64,000 nucleotides of DNA from Clostridiales bacterium (GCA_012719035.1 JAAYBD010000016.1:1-64000), one strand, 5' to 3'. Positions 42,457 through 52,666 are shown, counted from the stretch's first letter. Made by a program: numbers and translations. The notes: generated from the letters alone by a model not told the origin.

Positions 42457-43791
42457 ATGAAAAATATATCGGGAAAAAAGCTCTTGGAAATGGAAAAGAA
42501 TTTTGACGGCCGGGGGAGCTTTGCTTCTGCAATGAACGCGGTAGTGAAGAGCGGGTTTGAAGCGTCCGCCGCCGCATATGATATGCCCCGAAGAATGCGC
42601 TATGCTTTCAGCATAGAACTTGATACCGGTTCGATAAAAAACCAGAAGCAGTCCGGACGCTGCTGGATGTTTGCGGCTTTAAACGTGATGTCCTTTGAAA
42701 TCATGAAAAAGCTAAATCTTGAAGATTTTGAGTTATCGCAGGCATACCCGCTGTTTTACGATAAGCTGGAAAAGTCAAATTATTTTCTTGAGAGCATAAT
42801 CGAAACAGTGAATATGCCGGTTACGGACAGGCTCATCGCACATCTTCTTACAGCACCTTTAGGGGATGGAGGACAGTGGGATATGTTCCGCAATCTCGTT
42901 GAAAAGTATGGTGTTGTACCCAAGGAGATGATGCCTGAAAGCTTCCACTCCTCAAATACCGCCGCGCTCAACAGGCTTATGACCGCAAAGCTCCGCGAAT
43001 ATGCCTGCAATATCCGTACGGCTTACACAAACGGAGCTTCAAAGGACGAGCTTAGAGGCATAAAGGAGGGTATGCTTGAAGAAATATACAGAACGCTTTG
43101 CATTGCTCTTGGAAAACCTCCGAAAAATGTTACACTCGAGCTGCGTGACAAAGATAAGAACTTTATCCGCATTGAGGATATCAGCCCTCAGGATTTCTTT
43201 GCAAAATATATAAGCTGGGATCTGTCCGACTATGTCAGCCTGATAAATGCCCCCACTGCTGACAAGCCGTATCATAAGACCTATACAGTGAGCTATCTCG
43301 GAAATGTCAAGGGCGGTCACGATGTCAGATATCTGAATCTGCCCTCCGATGAGCTGAAAAAGTATGCGATAGAGCAGCTAAAGGACGGCAAACCTGTCTG
43401 GTTTGGCTGCGATGTCGGGAAATATCTCAATAGAGAGCATGGAAGCATGGATTTGGATGGCTATGATTATCCCAACCTGCTTGGCTATGATTTCAATATG
43501 ACCAAGGCGCAGAGACTTGACTATCAGGAAAGCCTGATGACTCACGCCATGGTGTTCACCGGAGTAAATCTTGACAAAAACGGAAAGCCCGACCGATGGA
43601 AGGTCGAAAACAGCTGGGGCAAGGAAAAAGGGAAAAAAGGCTGGTTTATCATGAGCGACGAATGGTTTTCGGAATTCCTTTATCAGGTGCTGATCGACAA
43701 GAAATACCTGTCGGAAACGATAAAAAAGGAGTATGAGCAAAAGCCCATTGTCCTGAAGCCTTGGGATCCCATGGGTTCGCTTGCGCTGTAG
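42457..43791 (+). CDS. pepC: C1B cysteine aminopeptidase (PepC / bleomycin hydrolase family)
   Basis: A 444-residue cytosolic papain-like aminopeptidase that forms self-compartmentalised hexamers and trims peptides. The catalytic triad is visible: C69 in QKQSGRCWMFAALN, H363 in SLMTHAMVFTGV and N385 in KVENSWGKEKG. The C-terminus (WDPMGSLAL) matches the family, whose last residues enter the active site and enforce aminopeptidase action. ATG 42457 is favoured by the AGAGAGG upstream; an in-frame ATG at 42433 has no ribosome-binding site. Confidence 0.93.
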   Translation: MKNISGKKLLEMEKNFDGRGSFASAMNAVVKSGFEASAAAYDMPRRMRYAFSIELDTGSIKNQKQSGRCWMFAALNVMSFEIMKKLNLEDFELSQAYPLFYDKLEKSNYFLESIIETVNMPVTDRLIAHLLTAPLGDGGQWDMFRNLVEKYGVVPKEMMPESFHSSNTAALNRLMTAKLREYACNIRTAYTNGASKDELRGIKEGMLEEIYRTLCIALGKPPKNVTLELRDKDKNFIRIEDISPQDFFAKYISWDLSDYVSLINAPTADKPYHKTYTVSYLGNVKGGHDVRYLNLPSDELKKYAIEQLKDGKPVWFGCDVGKYLNREHGSMDLDGYDYPNLLGYDFNMTKAQRLDYQESLMTHAMVFTGVNLDKNGKPDRWKVENSWGKEKGKKGWFIMSDEWFSEFLYQVLIDKKYLSETIKKEYEQKPIVLKPWDPMGSLAL

Positions 43792-43889
43792 TTTTTAGGG
43801 GCGGTCACTGCTGCCGGAAACATCGGACACCGGGGTTCTCTTACATAAAACGGATGACCCTTAAATAACAGGATTTAGTAAGATAATGA

Positions 43890-43917
43890 TTGTATTCCCA
43901 TAGATTTATGGTATAAT
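43890..43917 (+). promoter_or_regulatory. Promoter of hpf
   Basis: TTGTAT (43890-43895), 16 bp, TATAAT (43912-43917) with TGG before it. Confidence 0.6.
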
Positions 43918-43970
43918 CTATGTAAGCAGATACATATCATAAGGCTTTGCAGCTGCGATATGCTGATTGA

Positions 43971-43990
43971 GGGGAGGCTTCGGCTTCCCC
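43971..43990 (+). promoter_or_regulatory. UUCG-capped hairpin in the hpf leader
   Basis: GGGGAGGC-TTCG-GCTTCCCC, an 8-bp stem with one G-U pair and a stable tetraloop, about 55 nt before the start codon. Likely a 5' UTR stability or translation element. Confidence 0.5.
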
Positions 43991-44044
43991 GATACAAGCT
44001 CTGCTGAATACGAGGCGTTTTGCCACAAGAAGGAGTTGGACAAA

Positions 44045-44581
44045 ATGAAGTTTACAATTACAGAAAAGAAGATTAAAGTTTCCGATGAGATCAAGGAATA
44101 TGCCGAACGCAAGATCGGTAAAATTGATCGCTTCTTCCGGGGAGATGCCGAAGCCTTTATTACTTTCAGTTCTGAAAGGGGCAGATATAGAGCCGAGGTC
44201 ACAATCGAAAATAACGGGATGTTCTATCGCGTAAGCGAGCTTACAAGCGATATGCATGCTTCGATCGATTCCGCTTGCGCCTCTATTGAAAGACAAATCC
44301 GTAAAAACAAGACCCGCCTTGAAAAACGTCTGCGCGAAGGTGTCTTTGAAAAAGAACCTGTCGATAATAGTATTATACATGAAGATGAAGAAAAAGAATT
44401 TGACATCGTTCGTTCAAAGAGATTTCCGATTAAGCCTATGACGCCGGAGGAAGCTATCCTTCAGATGAACCTGTTGGAGCATGAATTTTTTGCTTTCAAA
44501 AACCAGTCGGAAGATAATGCTTTTGCGATTGTCTACCGCCGCAAAAACGGAGGATACGGTCTGATTTCCGATGAGGACTGA
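44045..44581 (+). CDS. hpf: Long-form ribosome hibernation promoting factor
   Basis: A 178-residue protein that dimerises 70S ribosomes into inactive 100S particles in stationary phase. The N-terminal S30AE/RaiA domain (1-100; KFTITEKKIKVSDEIKEYAERKIGKIDRFF) is joined by a charged linker to the C-terminal dimerisation domain (VRSKRFPIKPMTPEEAILQMNLLEHEFFAFKN). ATG 44045 follows AGAAGGAG. The two-domain form is usual in Firmicutes. Confidence 0.95.
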   Translation: MKFTITEKKIKVSDEIKEYAERKIGKIDRFFRGDAEAFITFSSERGRYRAEVTIENNGMFYRVSELTSDMHASIDSACASIERQIRKNKTRLEKRLREGVFEKEPVDNSIIHEDEEKEFDIVRSKRFPIKPMTPEEAILQMNLLEHEFFAFKNQSEDNAFAIVYRRKNGGYGLISDED

Positions 44582-44605
44582 CTTTCCGATATAAATTGAA
44601 TATTA

Positions 44606-44638
44606 AAATGGAACGGGTTTAGGCCCGTTCCATTTATT
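44606..44638 (+). terminator. Terminator of hpf
   Basis: AAATGGAACGGG and CCCGTTCCATTT form a perfect 12-bp stem around a 6-base loop, followed by ATTT. Confidence 0.9.
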
Positions 44639-44701
44639 TCTTTGTTGTATAAAAGGCGAGGGGTTATTATCATTATAAGATAATAAAAGACGTTTTTCTG
44701 C

Positions 44702-47700
44702 TTATTCGGGAGCCTTCATGCTTTCAACCATACTGATGTTTTTAAGCTTCCGGCTCATGATAAGATCCACTAAAATGCTGAATGCCATTGTAAGCGCCGC
44801 GGAATAAGCAAAGCTCATTATCTTCACCGTACGCCCGAACATCATGCTGTCCATTTCAGCTCTGCCAATCACGTATTGATGTAGCAAAACACCCAGTGCC
44901 AACCCCAAAATCGTGCCTATGACAGACAGCATTATCGACTCACGGTTTATATAAGCGTTGACCTCTCGGTCTGTAAAGCCCAAGACCTTGATTGTCGCTA
45001 TTTCCTTTATGCGCTCTGAGATATTGATGTTGGTAAGGTTGTAAAGGACTACAAGGGCGAGCGCCCCTGCGCTTATGATTATTACTACTACAAGCATATC
45101 GATATTTCCCATAGCTTGTGAAACTGCGTCCTTTGTATCAGAGGTAAAGCGAATGCCGCTCACCGCGCCCGTTTCAAGAAGCCGTTTGCCGAAATCGGAT
45201 TTTTGTTCTTCATCACCGCTGTTGGATAGGCGGATAACCAGCATATTGCGCTCCGCGGTATTACCCATTCCGGAGGCATAGGTGTCCTCGCTCATGTAGA
45301 TGTAGTTTCCGACATAGTTTTCACATATTCCGCTCACCGTAAAGTTTCCGGAATTGTTGTCGTTATCCGTGAGTGACAGGGTGTCCCCTGCTTTAAGCTT
45401 CAAAACCTCGCTTGCTTTCTCGGTTATGATGACGCTTCCTTCCTCAAAGTCAAGCGATTTTCCGCTTTTTCTGTTTCGGAAGCGGATAAAGTCCTGAAGA
45501 TCTTCGGTTTTATCAGGTACAAAGGCGGATACTTCAATCGATTTGTCCTTATAGGATGCCGTAACATTTTCAAAATAAACCGCAGTGCTTCCGGATACGT
45601 AATCCCTGTCACTAAGCAGATTCTGTAAATCGCTGTTATTGAGAACATCCTCTCCGCTGATGGGGGCAAGAATATCATATTTGGATAATTCTCCGAATTG
45701 CCTGCCTGTGACATCCGAAAATGAATCCCGAAGTCCAAAGCCTGTTACAAGAAGCGCGGTACATCCCGCGACGCCTATGGATGTCATGAAAAAACGCTTT
45801 TTATATCTGAATAGATTTCGGGCTGTTACTTTATGCGTAAATTTCATACGGCTCCAGATGGGAGTTATCCTTTCAAGCAGGACTCTTTTTCCCGCCTCCG
45901 GAGCCTTAGGAAGCATTAGCTGGGCTGGTTTTTCCTTCAGCGTTGAGCGGCAGGCGTTTGTTGTCGCCAAAAGCGTACAGATTATCGCAGCTCCGGCTGT
46001 TGAAAAAGCGTATACCCAGTTTACAGGACAATAAAATTCGGGAAGCGCATACATCATCGCATATATGTTCCAGATTACAGTCGGGAAAAGCCTGAAGCCC
46101 ACCGCTATTCCAACCACACTTCCAAGAGAGGAAGCAGCCAGAGCATACAGGACATATTTACCTATTATAGCGGAACGGCTGTAGCCAAGAGCCTTCATTG
46201 TCCCGATCTGAAGCCTTTCATCCTCTACCATTCGGGTCATGGTGGTCAGGGCGACAAGCGCCGCGACAAGGAAAAAGAATATCGGGAATACCCTTGCGAT
46301 CGAATCGACCTTGTCGATGTTTGCCTTTATTGAAGAATAGCTTGTGTTGTCCTCCCGGGTGAAGACGTGCCATTTGGGAGTGCTTATGTCAGACAGCTTA
46401 GCTTCGGAATCCAAAATTTCCTGCCATCCGTCCGCAAGCTCCTTATCGGCGTTTTCTTTTGATTCTTCATATTCTTTTTGACTGTCGTACAGCTTGTTTT
46501 TTGCGTCATTAAGCTTGGAAAGCTCCCTGTAATAGGTGTTTTTTGCATTCGCAAGCTCAAGTTTTCCATCCGAGAGCTTTCTGCGTCCGTCCTCAATCTG
46601 TGCAAGAGCACTTTTTTTCTGAGCCAAAAAATCGGCACGGCGGGCATCAAGCTCCGTTTGCCCTTTTGCAAGCTCTTTCTTTGCCGAGTCGAGAGAACCG
46701 AGCTTCAAAGCGAGAGGGGCCAGCTTCTCTACGGATGCGCCGGTCATTGCAAGATGTTCGGAGGCGTTTGCGTATGCAGCGTAGGCTTCGTCTGCCATGA
46801 TTTTTCCGATTTCCGCCTGCAGCATATCAGCTTCTTTTTGCAGCGCTGCCGCTTCATCCGCGTATTTTAACTGTTCCTCGTAGGGCATCGTGCTGATTTC
46901 GGTGAGTCTTAATGCAATTTTATCAAGTCTGCCAGATTTGTTTTGCAGTGTTTCCAGATCTCCGGCAAGGGAAGGGTAAGTAAGTACAAGTCTGCGCAGG
47001 TCATCGAATGACGATTGCTGAGCGCCGGACAGCTTATAGGAATTTAACTCGTTTTGCGCTTCTGTGAGAGTTTTATTAAGCGTTTTTTGATTTTTGTCGA
47101 TCTCGTTCTGGGCTTCGTCAAGCTTCTTTTCTGCTTTTTCAAACTCTGCATCCAAGCTGATTTCCTGTTTTTTAAGCTCAGCTTCGTTCTTATTCAGCTC
47201 TTTTTCGCTGACCGAGATTTTTTCCCATGCGTCTGAAAGTTTCTTTTCACCATCATCGATTTTGTGCCACCCGTCCGCAAGTTGTCTTTCCGCATCGGAA
47301 AGCTCTGCTGCCGCCTCGCCTTTTGCCTTTTCATATTCTGCCTTGGCGTCATTAAGCTTTTCTTCCGCTTCATTGATGAACTCATTATGACGTATTTCGC
47401 AGCGCTTTCCACTTATCTGCCCAATCTCCTCGGCAATGCTGCCAACAAGAGTCTTATACGCACCGGTCATGGAGTTAAGCTCTCTCGCACCTGATACTGT
47501 GATGTAAACATCAGTATAAAAATCAGTGGCGAAGCTATCCTCCGGAACAAGTAAAAACAAATCAACAGACCCGCTTCCAATCGAGGTGTATTCCTTTTCT
47601 ACCGAAAAATACGGGCTGTAGTCTGCAAAACCGACTATTGTATATTCGGTTGAGCTTAGGACATCGCCGGTGTTTTTGTTGTTTTCAGAAACAGAGAGAA

Positions 47701-48160
47701 TGTTGCCCATATTAAATTTTGATTTGCTGCTCAGGGGCATGTTGATTATTACGCACTCTCCCGAATTTTGCGGAAAGCGTCCCGACGTCAGCTTAGGGCG
47801 GTTTATAATACCGGCGCCGCTGTCTTGGCTTAGACTGTGCATGCGGGCGGCAAAGTCATTGCCTTTTTCGGAAGTCATCAGAACATCGGCAAGATATCCG
47901 GGCTGGACGTTTTCAACACCGTTCAGCCCGCGGATGCTTTCGATGTCGTCGTCCGTAAATCCAAGGTCGCCGAGGGCACGTATATCGTACATGGAAGTTT
48001 CGTCAAAATGTATATCGAACGATTTCCGCATATTGGGCGTGGCGGACAAAAGCCCCGCCAAAAAACCCACGCCCAATGCTACGATTGCAAAAATAGCCGC
48101 AAATCGCCCAAAGGTTTCTTTAATGGTCCGCCCTGTGTTTTTGCTGTACGTTTTTCGCAT
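44702..48160 (-). CDS. FtsX-like ABC transporter permease with long extracytoplasmic coiled coil
   Basis: A 1152-residue permease with two FtsX/MacB_PCD modules. One membrane span lies at about 20-42, then a MacB-like periplasmic domain, then a very long helical region (roughly residues 260-600) packed with heptad-like E/K/A/L repeats (AEEKLNDAKAEYEKAKGEA, QLADGWHKIDDGEKKLSDAW). A three-span block (VFPIFFFLVAALVALTTMTRM...), a second extracytoplasmic domain and a C-terminal three-span block follow. The ATG at 48160 overlaps the TGA of the ATPase gene (TGATG), giving tight coupling. Related proteins drive mechanotransmission or peptide export, and some sense antimicrobial peptides; no histidine kinase is adjacent. 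Confidence 0.87.
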   Translation of the reverse strand: MRKTYSKNTGRTIKETFGRFAAIFAIVALGVGFLAGLLSATPNMRKSFDIHFDETSMYDIRALGDLGFTDDDIESIRGLNGVENVQPGYLADVLMTSEKGNDFAARMHSLSQDSGAGIINRPKLTSGRFPQNSGECVIINMPLSSKSKFNMGNILSVSENNKNTGDVLSSTEYTIVGFADYSPYFSVEKEYTSIGSGSVDLFLLVPEDSFATDFYTDVYITVSGARELNSMTGAYKTLVGSIAEEIGQISGKRCEIRHNEFINEAEEKLNDAKAEYEKAKGEAAAELSDAERQLADGWHKIDDGEKKLSDAWEKISVSEKELNKNEAELKKQEISLDAEFEKAEKKLDEAQNEIDKNQKTLNKTLTEAQNELNSYKLSGAQQSSFDDLRRLVLTYPSLAGDLETLQNKSGRLDKIALRLTEISTMPYEEQLKYADEAAALQKEADMLQAEIGKIMADEAYAAYANASEHLAMTGASVEKLAPLALKLGSLDSAKKELAKGQTELDARRADFLAQKKSALAQIEDGRRKLSDGKLELANAKNTYYRELSKLNDAKNKLYDSQKEYEESKENADKELADGWQEILDSEAKLSDISTPKWHVFTREDNTSYSSIKANIDKVDSIARVFPIFFFLVAALVALTTMTRMVEDERLQIGTMKALGYSRSAIIGKYVLYALAASSLGSVVGIAVGFRLFPTVIWNIYAMMYALPEFYCPVNWVYAFSTAGAAIICTLLATTNACRSTLKEKPAQLMLPKAPEAGKRVLLERITPIWSRMKFTHKVTARNLFRYKKRFFMTSIGVAGCTALLVTGFGLRDSFSDVTGRQFGELSKYDILAPISGEDVLNNSDLQNLLSDRDYVSGSTAVYFENVTASYKDKSIEVSAFVPDKTEDLQDFIRFRNRKSGKSLDFEEGSVIITEKASEVLKLKAGDTLSLTDNDNNSGNFTVSGICENYVGNYIYMSEDTYASGMGNTAERNMLVIRLSNSGDEEQKSDFGKRLLETGAVSGIRFTSDTKDAVSQAMGNIDMLVVVIIISAGALALVVLYNLTNINISERIKEIATIKVLGFTDREVNAYINRESIMLSVIGTILGLALGVLLHQYVIGRAEMDSMMFGRTVKIMSFAYSAALTMAFSILVDLIMSRKLKNISMVESMKAPE

Positions 48161-48864
48161 CACCACTCAATCCTTTCAACGGGGATGGGGTTTGCGTTTA
48201 CTTCAACCTCGGCAACTTGCCCGTTTTTGACATGGATGACCCTGTCCGCCATTGCGGTTATCGCCGTATTGTGAGTAATTACAATTACAGTACGTCCGGT
48301 GTTTCTACAGGTATCCTGAAGGAGCTTCAGCACCTGTTTTCCTGTAACATAGTCAAGAGCGCCGGTAGGTTCGTCGCAGAGGAGAATTTTAGGGTTTTTT
48401 GCCAACGCACGCGCTATTGATACCCTCTGCTGTTCGCCGCCGGAAAGCTGTGCGGGGAAGTTGTTAAGGCGTTCCGCCAGCCCGACCTTAGAGAGCGTTT
48501 CGGCAGCGGGCAAGGGAGAACGGCATATTTCACCGGCAAGCTCCACATTTTCAAGTGCTGTGAGATTCTGAACCAGATTGTAAAACTGAAAAACGAATCC
48601 GACATCATAGCGGCGGTACATAGTCAATTTTTTGGGAGAGTACGAGCTGATCTCCTGTCCATCCAGACAGATTATACCATCGTCGCAGCTATCCATACCG
48701 CCGAGCATGTTTAAAATGGTGGTTTTACCTGCTCCGGAAGGACCGACAATTATGCAGAACTCGCCTTTGTTTATATCAAAGCTAACGTTGTCGGCGGCGG
48801 CGATTGTCGTACTGCCCATTTTGTAATATTTGCATACATTTTCAAAGTGAACAAAGCTCTCCAT
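48160..48864 (-). CDS. MacB/LolD-type ABC ATPase
   Basis: A 234-residue ATPase for the FtsX-like permease that follows. Walker [10 protein letters not shown]-loop FQFYNLV, the [15 protein letters not shown] signature and [12 protein letters not shown]alker B are all standard. ATG 48864 follows AAGGAGAG; the longer frame up to 48963 has no ribosome-binding site. Upstream on the minus strand a perfect ACTAATTAGT palindrome (48995-49004) overlaps a TTGACT -35-like box, a possible MarR- or TetR-type operator. Confidence 0.92.
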   Translation of the reverse strand: MESFVHFENVCKYYKMGSTTIAAADNVSFDINKGEFCIIVGPSGAGKTTILNMLGGMDSCDDGIICLDGQEISSYSPKKLTMYRRYDVGFVFQFYNLVQNLTALENVELAGEICRSPLPAAETLSKVGLAERLNNFPAQLSGGEQQRVSIARALAKNPKILLCDEPTGALDYVTGKQVLKLLQDTCRNTGRTVIVITHNTAITAMADRVIHVKNGQVAEVEVNANPIPVERIEW

Positions 48865-48994
48865 AAAACTCTCCTTATTTTTAACTGAGCGGCAATAATA
48901 TGCGCTGTGTTGATTTGCTTGTCGTAAGGGTCTGATTTCAATTATGCGGAATATTATTTTCAATACCGCCTCATGTAATACTTAATATAAATTT

Positions 48995-49007
48995 ACTAAT
49001 TAGTCAA
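48995..49007 (-). promoter_or_regulatory. Palindrome overlapping a -35-like box upstream of the FtsX-type ABC operon
   Basis: ACTAATTAGT is a perfect 10-bp palindrome, and on the minus strand TTGACT overlaps its edge. No good -10 box at 16-18 bp was found, so the promoter assignment is weak. Confidence 0.35.
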
Positions 49008-49049
49008 GCGAAATTGATGGCGTATTTTTTGCCAAATTGTAAATTTTTT

Positions 49050-49084
49050 AAAAAAGAGGAGAGGTACTGAAACAGTACCTCTCC
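49050..49084 (-). terminator. Terminator of the nadBC operon
   Basis: GGAGAGGTACTG (49058-49069) and CAGTACCTCTCC (49073-49084) form a perfect 12-bp stem with AAA loop. On the minus strand it is followed by TCTTTTTT. Confidence 0.92.
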
Positions 49085-49104
49085 GGTTGTTTTTAATTTA
49101 TATC

Positions 49105-49938
49105 CTATTTTCGGAATTTTAAGCTTATATCCAGTGATTTGACACTATGCGTAAGAGAGCCTATAGAAATGATGTCAACACCGGTTTGCGCAACCGCCAT
49201 AAGGTCTTTATCACCCATGTTGCCGGAAGCTTCCGTTAAAGCCTTTCCCGCTATGAGCTTTACCGCTTCGGTCATCTGCTCAATACTCATGTTATCAAGC
49301 ATAATAATGTCCGCGCCGGCGTCAAGCGCCTGTTGGACCTCATCAAGAGTTTCTGTCTCAACTTCGATTTTCATTACGTGCGGAACAGCGGCTCTTGCCG
49401 CGTTGATTGCGGCGGCGACTCCGCCTGCGGCTGCTATATGATTGTCCTTAATCAGCACACCGTCGGACAAATTGAACCTGTGGTTGTATCCGCCTCCGAC
49501 GCGGACTGCGTATTTTTCAAGGACGCGAAGACAGGGGGTCGATTTTCGCGTATCAACGATTTTTGCTTTTGTTCCCGCGACGGACGCGACGGCATTTGAG
49601 GTCGCGGTAGCCGTTCCCGAAAGACGCTGCATAAAATTAAGAGCAACGCGCTCGCCCGTAAGAATACTTCTTGTCGGACCGCTTACTTTTGCGATTATGT
49701 CACCCTTATTGACCCTGTCCCCGTCTTTTAGCTGGGGGCTTAGCGTGATGTTATCATCCACAAGCGAAAATACTCTGGCGGCGACATCGACTCCGCAGAT
49801 TATCCCGCTTTCTTTTGCAATGAAATATGCCTTAGATCGGCTTTCGGCGGGAATACAGCAGTTTGTTGTTATATCACCCGTACCGACATCCTCCCTCAGC
49901 GCGGCCATTAAAAGCGCGTCAAGTCCGATGTAGTCCAT
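49105..49938 (-). CDS. nadC: Nicotinate-nucleotide pyrophosphorylase (carboxylating)
   Basis: Converts quinolinate and PRPP to nicotinate mononucleotide in de novo NAD synthesis. The 277-residue product has EDVGTGDITT, NFMQRLSGTAT, the KIVDTRKSTPCLRVLEKYAVRVGGGYNHR core with the substrate-binding Arg and Lys residues, and DNMS...EASGN. ATG 49938 is used (AGGGAGG upstream), rather than a TTG nine bases earlier. It starts 5 bp after the nadB stop. Confidence 0.96.
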   Translation of the reverse strand: MDYIGLDALLMAALREDVGTGDITTNCCIPAESRSKAYFIAKESGIICGVDVAARVFSLVDDNITLSPQLKDGDRVNKGDIIAKVSGPTRSILTGERVALNFMQRLSGTATATSNAVASVAGTKAKIVDTRKSTPCLRVLEKYAVRVGGGYNHRFNLSDGVLIKDNHIAAAGGVAAAINAARAAVPHVMKIEVETETLDEVQQALDAGADIIMLDNMSIEQMTEAVKLIAGKALTEASGNMGDKDLMAVAQTGVDIISIGSLTHSVKSLDISLKFRK

Positions 49939-49943
49939 TGTGG

Positions 49944-51485
49944 TCAATCCTCCCTGTAATGAGCGCCCACGCTTTCTTTTCTGGCAAGCGCTGCTTTAAG
50001 AATTTCAGCCGCAAGAGCCGCGATATTCAGAGTTTCGATATACTCTCGTCCGGAGAAAAAGCTTTGTTCAAGCTCCTTCAATATCTCGGAAATGCGAGCC
50101 AGAGCATTTGTCATGCCCTTTTCATTGCGAAGAACGCCGCCATAATCGTTCATGATCTGCTGTATCTCGCTTCTGATTTCGGCAAAATTCCTTTTTACGA
50201 CAGGTCTTTTTTCGGGATGCGGAAGCTTGGTGCGGCTGACCTTTTCAGAATTTGAAAGGCGGCTGTTTATATGGTTTGCGGCGTGCCTGCCGAAAACGAG
50301 GCATTCAAGCATTGAGTTTGAAGCAAGACGGTTAGCCCCGTGAACACCTGTTGAAGCCGCTTCACCACAGGCGTAAAGTCCCTCAACGCTTGTTCTTGCG
50401 TCGAGATCCGTCTGTATCCCGCCGATAAGGTAATGCTGGACAGGGCAGACGGGGATCCATGTCTTGCTTATGTCAATGCCGCGTTTCAAACATTCACTAT
50501 ATATTGTGGGAAATCTTTGCTCAAGATATTCACGAGGTTTCGAGGTTATATCAACAAAAACATGATTTTCATTTCTTTTCATAAGCTCTCGTGTTATAGC
50601 CCTTGCCACTATGTCGCGGGGAGCAAGCTCATTGAGCTCATGCTGTCCATCCATAAAGCGCTCGCCGTCGGAGTTTTTAAGAAGTCCGCCTTCACCGCGA
50701 ACCGACTCCGAAATAAGGAAAGCTCTGTTTTCGCGCTTATCTGACCAAAGACCTGTCGGATGGAATTGGATAAATTCCATGCCTGTAAGGCTTGCACCCG
50801 CACGTACCGCGGCGGCAAGCCCGTCCCCCGTAGCTACAGAGGGATTTGTACTGACCTTATAGACCTGACCGATTCCTCCGGTGGCAAGAACCACATTTGG
50901 TGAATCGATAATATATAAAGTGTCTGTGCTGTCAAGAACAGCACAGCCCGAAACAGCCCCGTTATCATCAGTAAGAATATCCACACAGAAATTATGGGGC
51001 ATAAATATGACATTTTTCCGCAGTGAAACAAGATGCGCAAGAGCTTTAACAGTTTCGCGCCCCGTTGCATCGCCGCCTGCGTGGACGATGCGCCTGCGCC
51101 TGTGACCGCCCTCGCGCGTAATGTCAAGGTCGCCTTCGCTGTCGAGATCAAAGGGAACCTGCATCTCGACAAGGCGACGGATGTCGGATGGCCCTTCTGA
51201 AACGAGTACTTTAACGGCATTTTCGTCGCAAAGACCTGCGCCTGCAACGATAGTATCCTCAAAATGATACATCGGAGCATCGTCAATCGATATTGCGGCT
51301 GCGATCCCGCCCTGAGCCAGCCATGAATTGCTGACTTCTGCGTCTTCCTTAGTAAGAATGCAACAGGAGTGTTTTTCGTCGATGTGCAGGGCGGTGTAAA
51401 GACCCGCTATTCCCGCACCGATTATTATAACGTCATATTGCAAATGCTGTGTAATGTCCGAAAAATCATCTGTTGCAAATCTCAT
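49944..51485 (-). CDS. nadB: L-aspartate oxidase
   Basis: Oxidises aspartate to iminoaspartate, the first step of NAD synthesis; in anaerobes fumarate can serve as electron acceptor. The 513-residue flavoprotein has the FAD motif VIIIGAGIAGLYTAL, SWLAQGGIAAAI, HAGGDATGRE, GMEFIQFHPTG, and GLYACGEAASTGVHGANRLASNS. nadA (quinolinate synthase) is not adjacent and not in the window, so it must lie elsewhere. First gene of a nadB-nadC operon with its own promoter. Confidence 0.96.
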   Translation of the reverse strand: MRFATDDFSDITQHLQYDVIIIGAGIAGLYTALHIDEKHSCCILTKEDAEVSNSWLAQGGIAAAISIDDAPMYHFEDTIVAGAGLCDENAVKVLVSEGPSDIRRLVEMQVPFDLDSEGDLDITREGGHRRRRIVHAGGDATGRETVKALAHLVSLRKNVIFMPHNFCVDILTDDNGAVSGCAVLDSTDTLYIIDSPNVVLATGGIGQVYKVSTNPSVATGDGLAAAVRAGASLTGMEFIQFHPTGLWSDKRENRAFLISESVRGEGGLLKNSDGERFMDGQHELNELAPRDIVARAITRELMKRNENHVFVDITSKPREYLEQRFPTIYSECLKRGIDISKTWIPVCPVQHYLIGGIQTDLDARTSVEGLYACGEAASTGVHGANRLASNSMLECLVFGRHAANHINSRLSNSEKVSRTKLPHPEKRPVVKRNFAEIRSEIQQIMNDYGGVLRNEKGMTNALARISEILKELEQSFFSGREYIETLNIAALAAEILKAALARKESVGAHYRED

Positions 51486-51520
51486 AGCCGCAACGCCTCA
51501 CAAAAAATATGATAATGCTT

Positions 51521-51549
51521 ATTGTACCAATTTCACCCCATTTTTTCAA
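51521..51549 (-). promoter_or_regulatory. Promoter of nadBC
   Basis: Minus strand: TTGAAA (51544-51549), 17 bp, TACAAT (51521-51526), in the 110-bp gap after leuB. The NAD genes are therefore not dependent on the leu leader. Confidence 0.65.
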
Positions 51550-51595
51550 CAACAAAATAGATTATATGCAATTTCTCGCGCAGAAATCATAAAAT

Positions 51596-52666
51596 TCATA
51601 TCATATCGCAGATTGTTTTGCCCATTGCGCGGCAACCGAGCCTTGTTTTGCCCTCGCTCATAGCGTCTACCGTACGGAAACCTGCTTTAAGAGCGGAGTC
51701 GACCGCTTTTTCCACAGCATCGGCTTCCTTGGACATATCAAACGAATAGCGAAGCATCATCGCGGCGGACAGTATCATGCCGATAGGGTTAGCCGTGTCC
51801 GTTCCCGCGATGTCGGGAGCGCTGCCGTGTATCGGTTCGTAAAGTCCGCGGGTACCGTCGCCGAGACTGCTGGAGGGTATCATGCCTATAGAACCTGTTA
51901 TCATGCTTGCCTCATCGGAAAGAATGTCTCCGAACAAGTTTTCTGTAACTATAACATCGAACTGTGAAGGGTCTTTTACCAATTGCATCGCGCAATTGTC
52001 TACATACATGTGAGAAAGTGTCACATCAGGATAACTTTCGGCAACTTTAGTCACGACTTTGCGCCAGAGCTTTGAGCTGTCCAAAACATTTGCCTTATCG
52101 ACAGAGCAGACCGCCTTTCGGCGCTTTTGCGCGGTCTGGAAAGCAACATGCGCTATGCGCTCGATTTCATGTTCGGAGTAAGCCATTATGTCCTGAGCAT
52201 AATATTCCCCGTCAAGCTTTTCCGTTCTGTGCTCGCCGAAGTAAGCACCGCCGATAAGTTCGCGTACAACAACAAAGTCGATTCCCTTATCAACGATAGA
52301 CGGCTTGAGCGGACTTGCGTCACGCAGCTCATCAAAGAGCTGTGCGGGACGGATGTTGGCATAAAGCTCCATGCCGGCGCGCAGGCGCAGAAGTCCGCGC
52401 TCCGGGCGCTTTTCCTTAGGAACGCTGTCCCATTTTGGTCCGCCGACCGCAGAGAGCAGAACGCTGTCCGAATTGAGGCAGGTATCCAAGCTCGACTGGG
52501 GCAGAGGGTCTTCAAATTTATCGATTGCTTCGCCGCCCATCGGAGCTTCTGTATAATTAAATGTATGTCCAAACTTTTCCGCTATTCTGTTCAGTACGGA
52601 AATGGCTTCGGCCATTATTTCGGGACCTATTCCGTCGCCTCGGATAATTGCTATGTTTTTTGTCAT
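51596..52666 (-). CDS. leuB: 3-isopropylmalate dehydrogenase
   Basis: Third reaction of leucine synthesis (oxidative decarboxylation). The 356-residue product begins [14 protein letters not shown] and has [26 protein letters not shown], the [17 protein letters not shown] stretch with the catalytic Lys, [21 protein letters not shown] and [11 protein letters not shown]. Its ATG overlaps the leuD stop by 4 bp. Last gene of leuACDB. Confidence 0.97.
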   Translation of the reverse strand: MTKNIAIIRGDGIGPEIMAEAISVLNRIAEKFGHTFNYTEAPMGGEAIDKFEDPLPQSSLDTCLNSDSVLLSAVGGPKWDSVPKEKRPERGLLRLRAGMELYANIRPAQLFDELRDASPLKPSIVDKGIDFVVVRELIGGAYFGEHRTEKLDGEYYAQDIMAYSEHEIERIAHVAFQTAQKRRKAVCSVDKANVLDSSKLWRKVVTKVAESYPDVTLSHMYVDNCAMQLVKDPSQFDVIVTENLFGDILSDEASMITGSIGMIPSSSLGDGTRGLYEPIHGSAPDIAGTDTANPIGMILSAAMMLRYSFDMSKEADAVEKAVDSALKAGFRTVDAMSEGKTRLGCRAMGKTICDMI

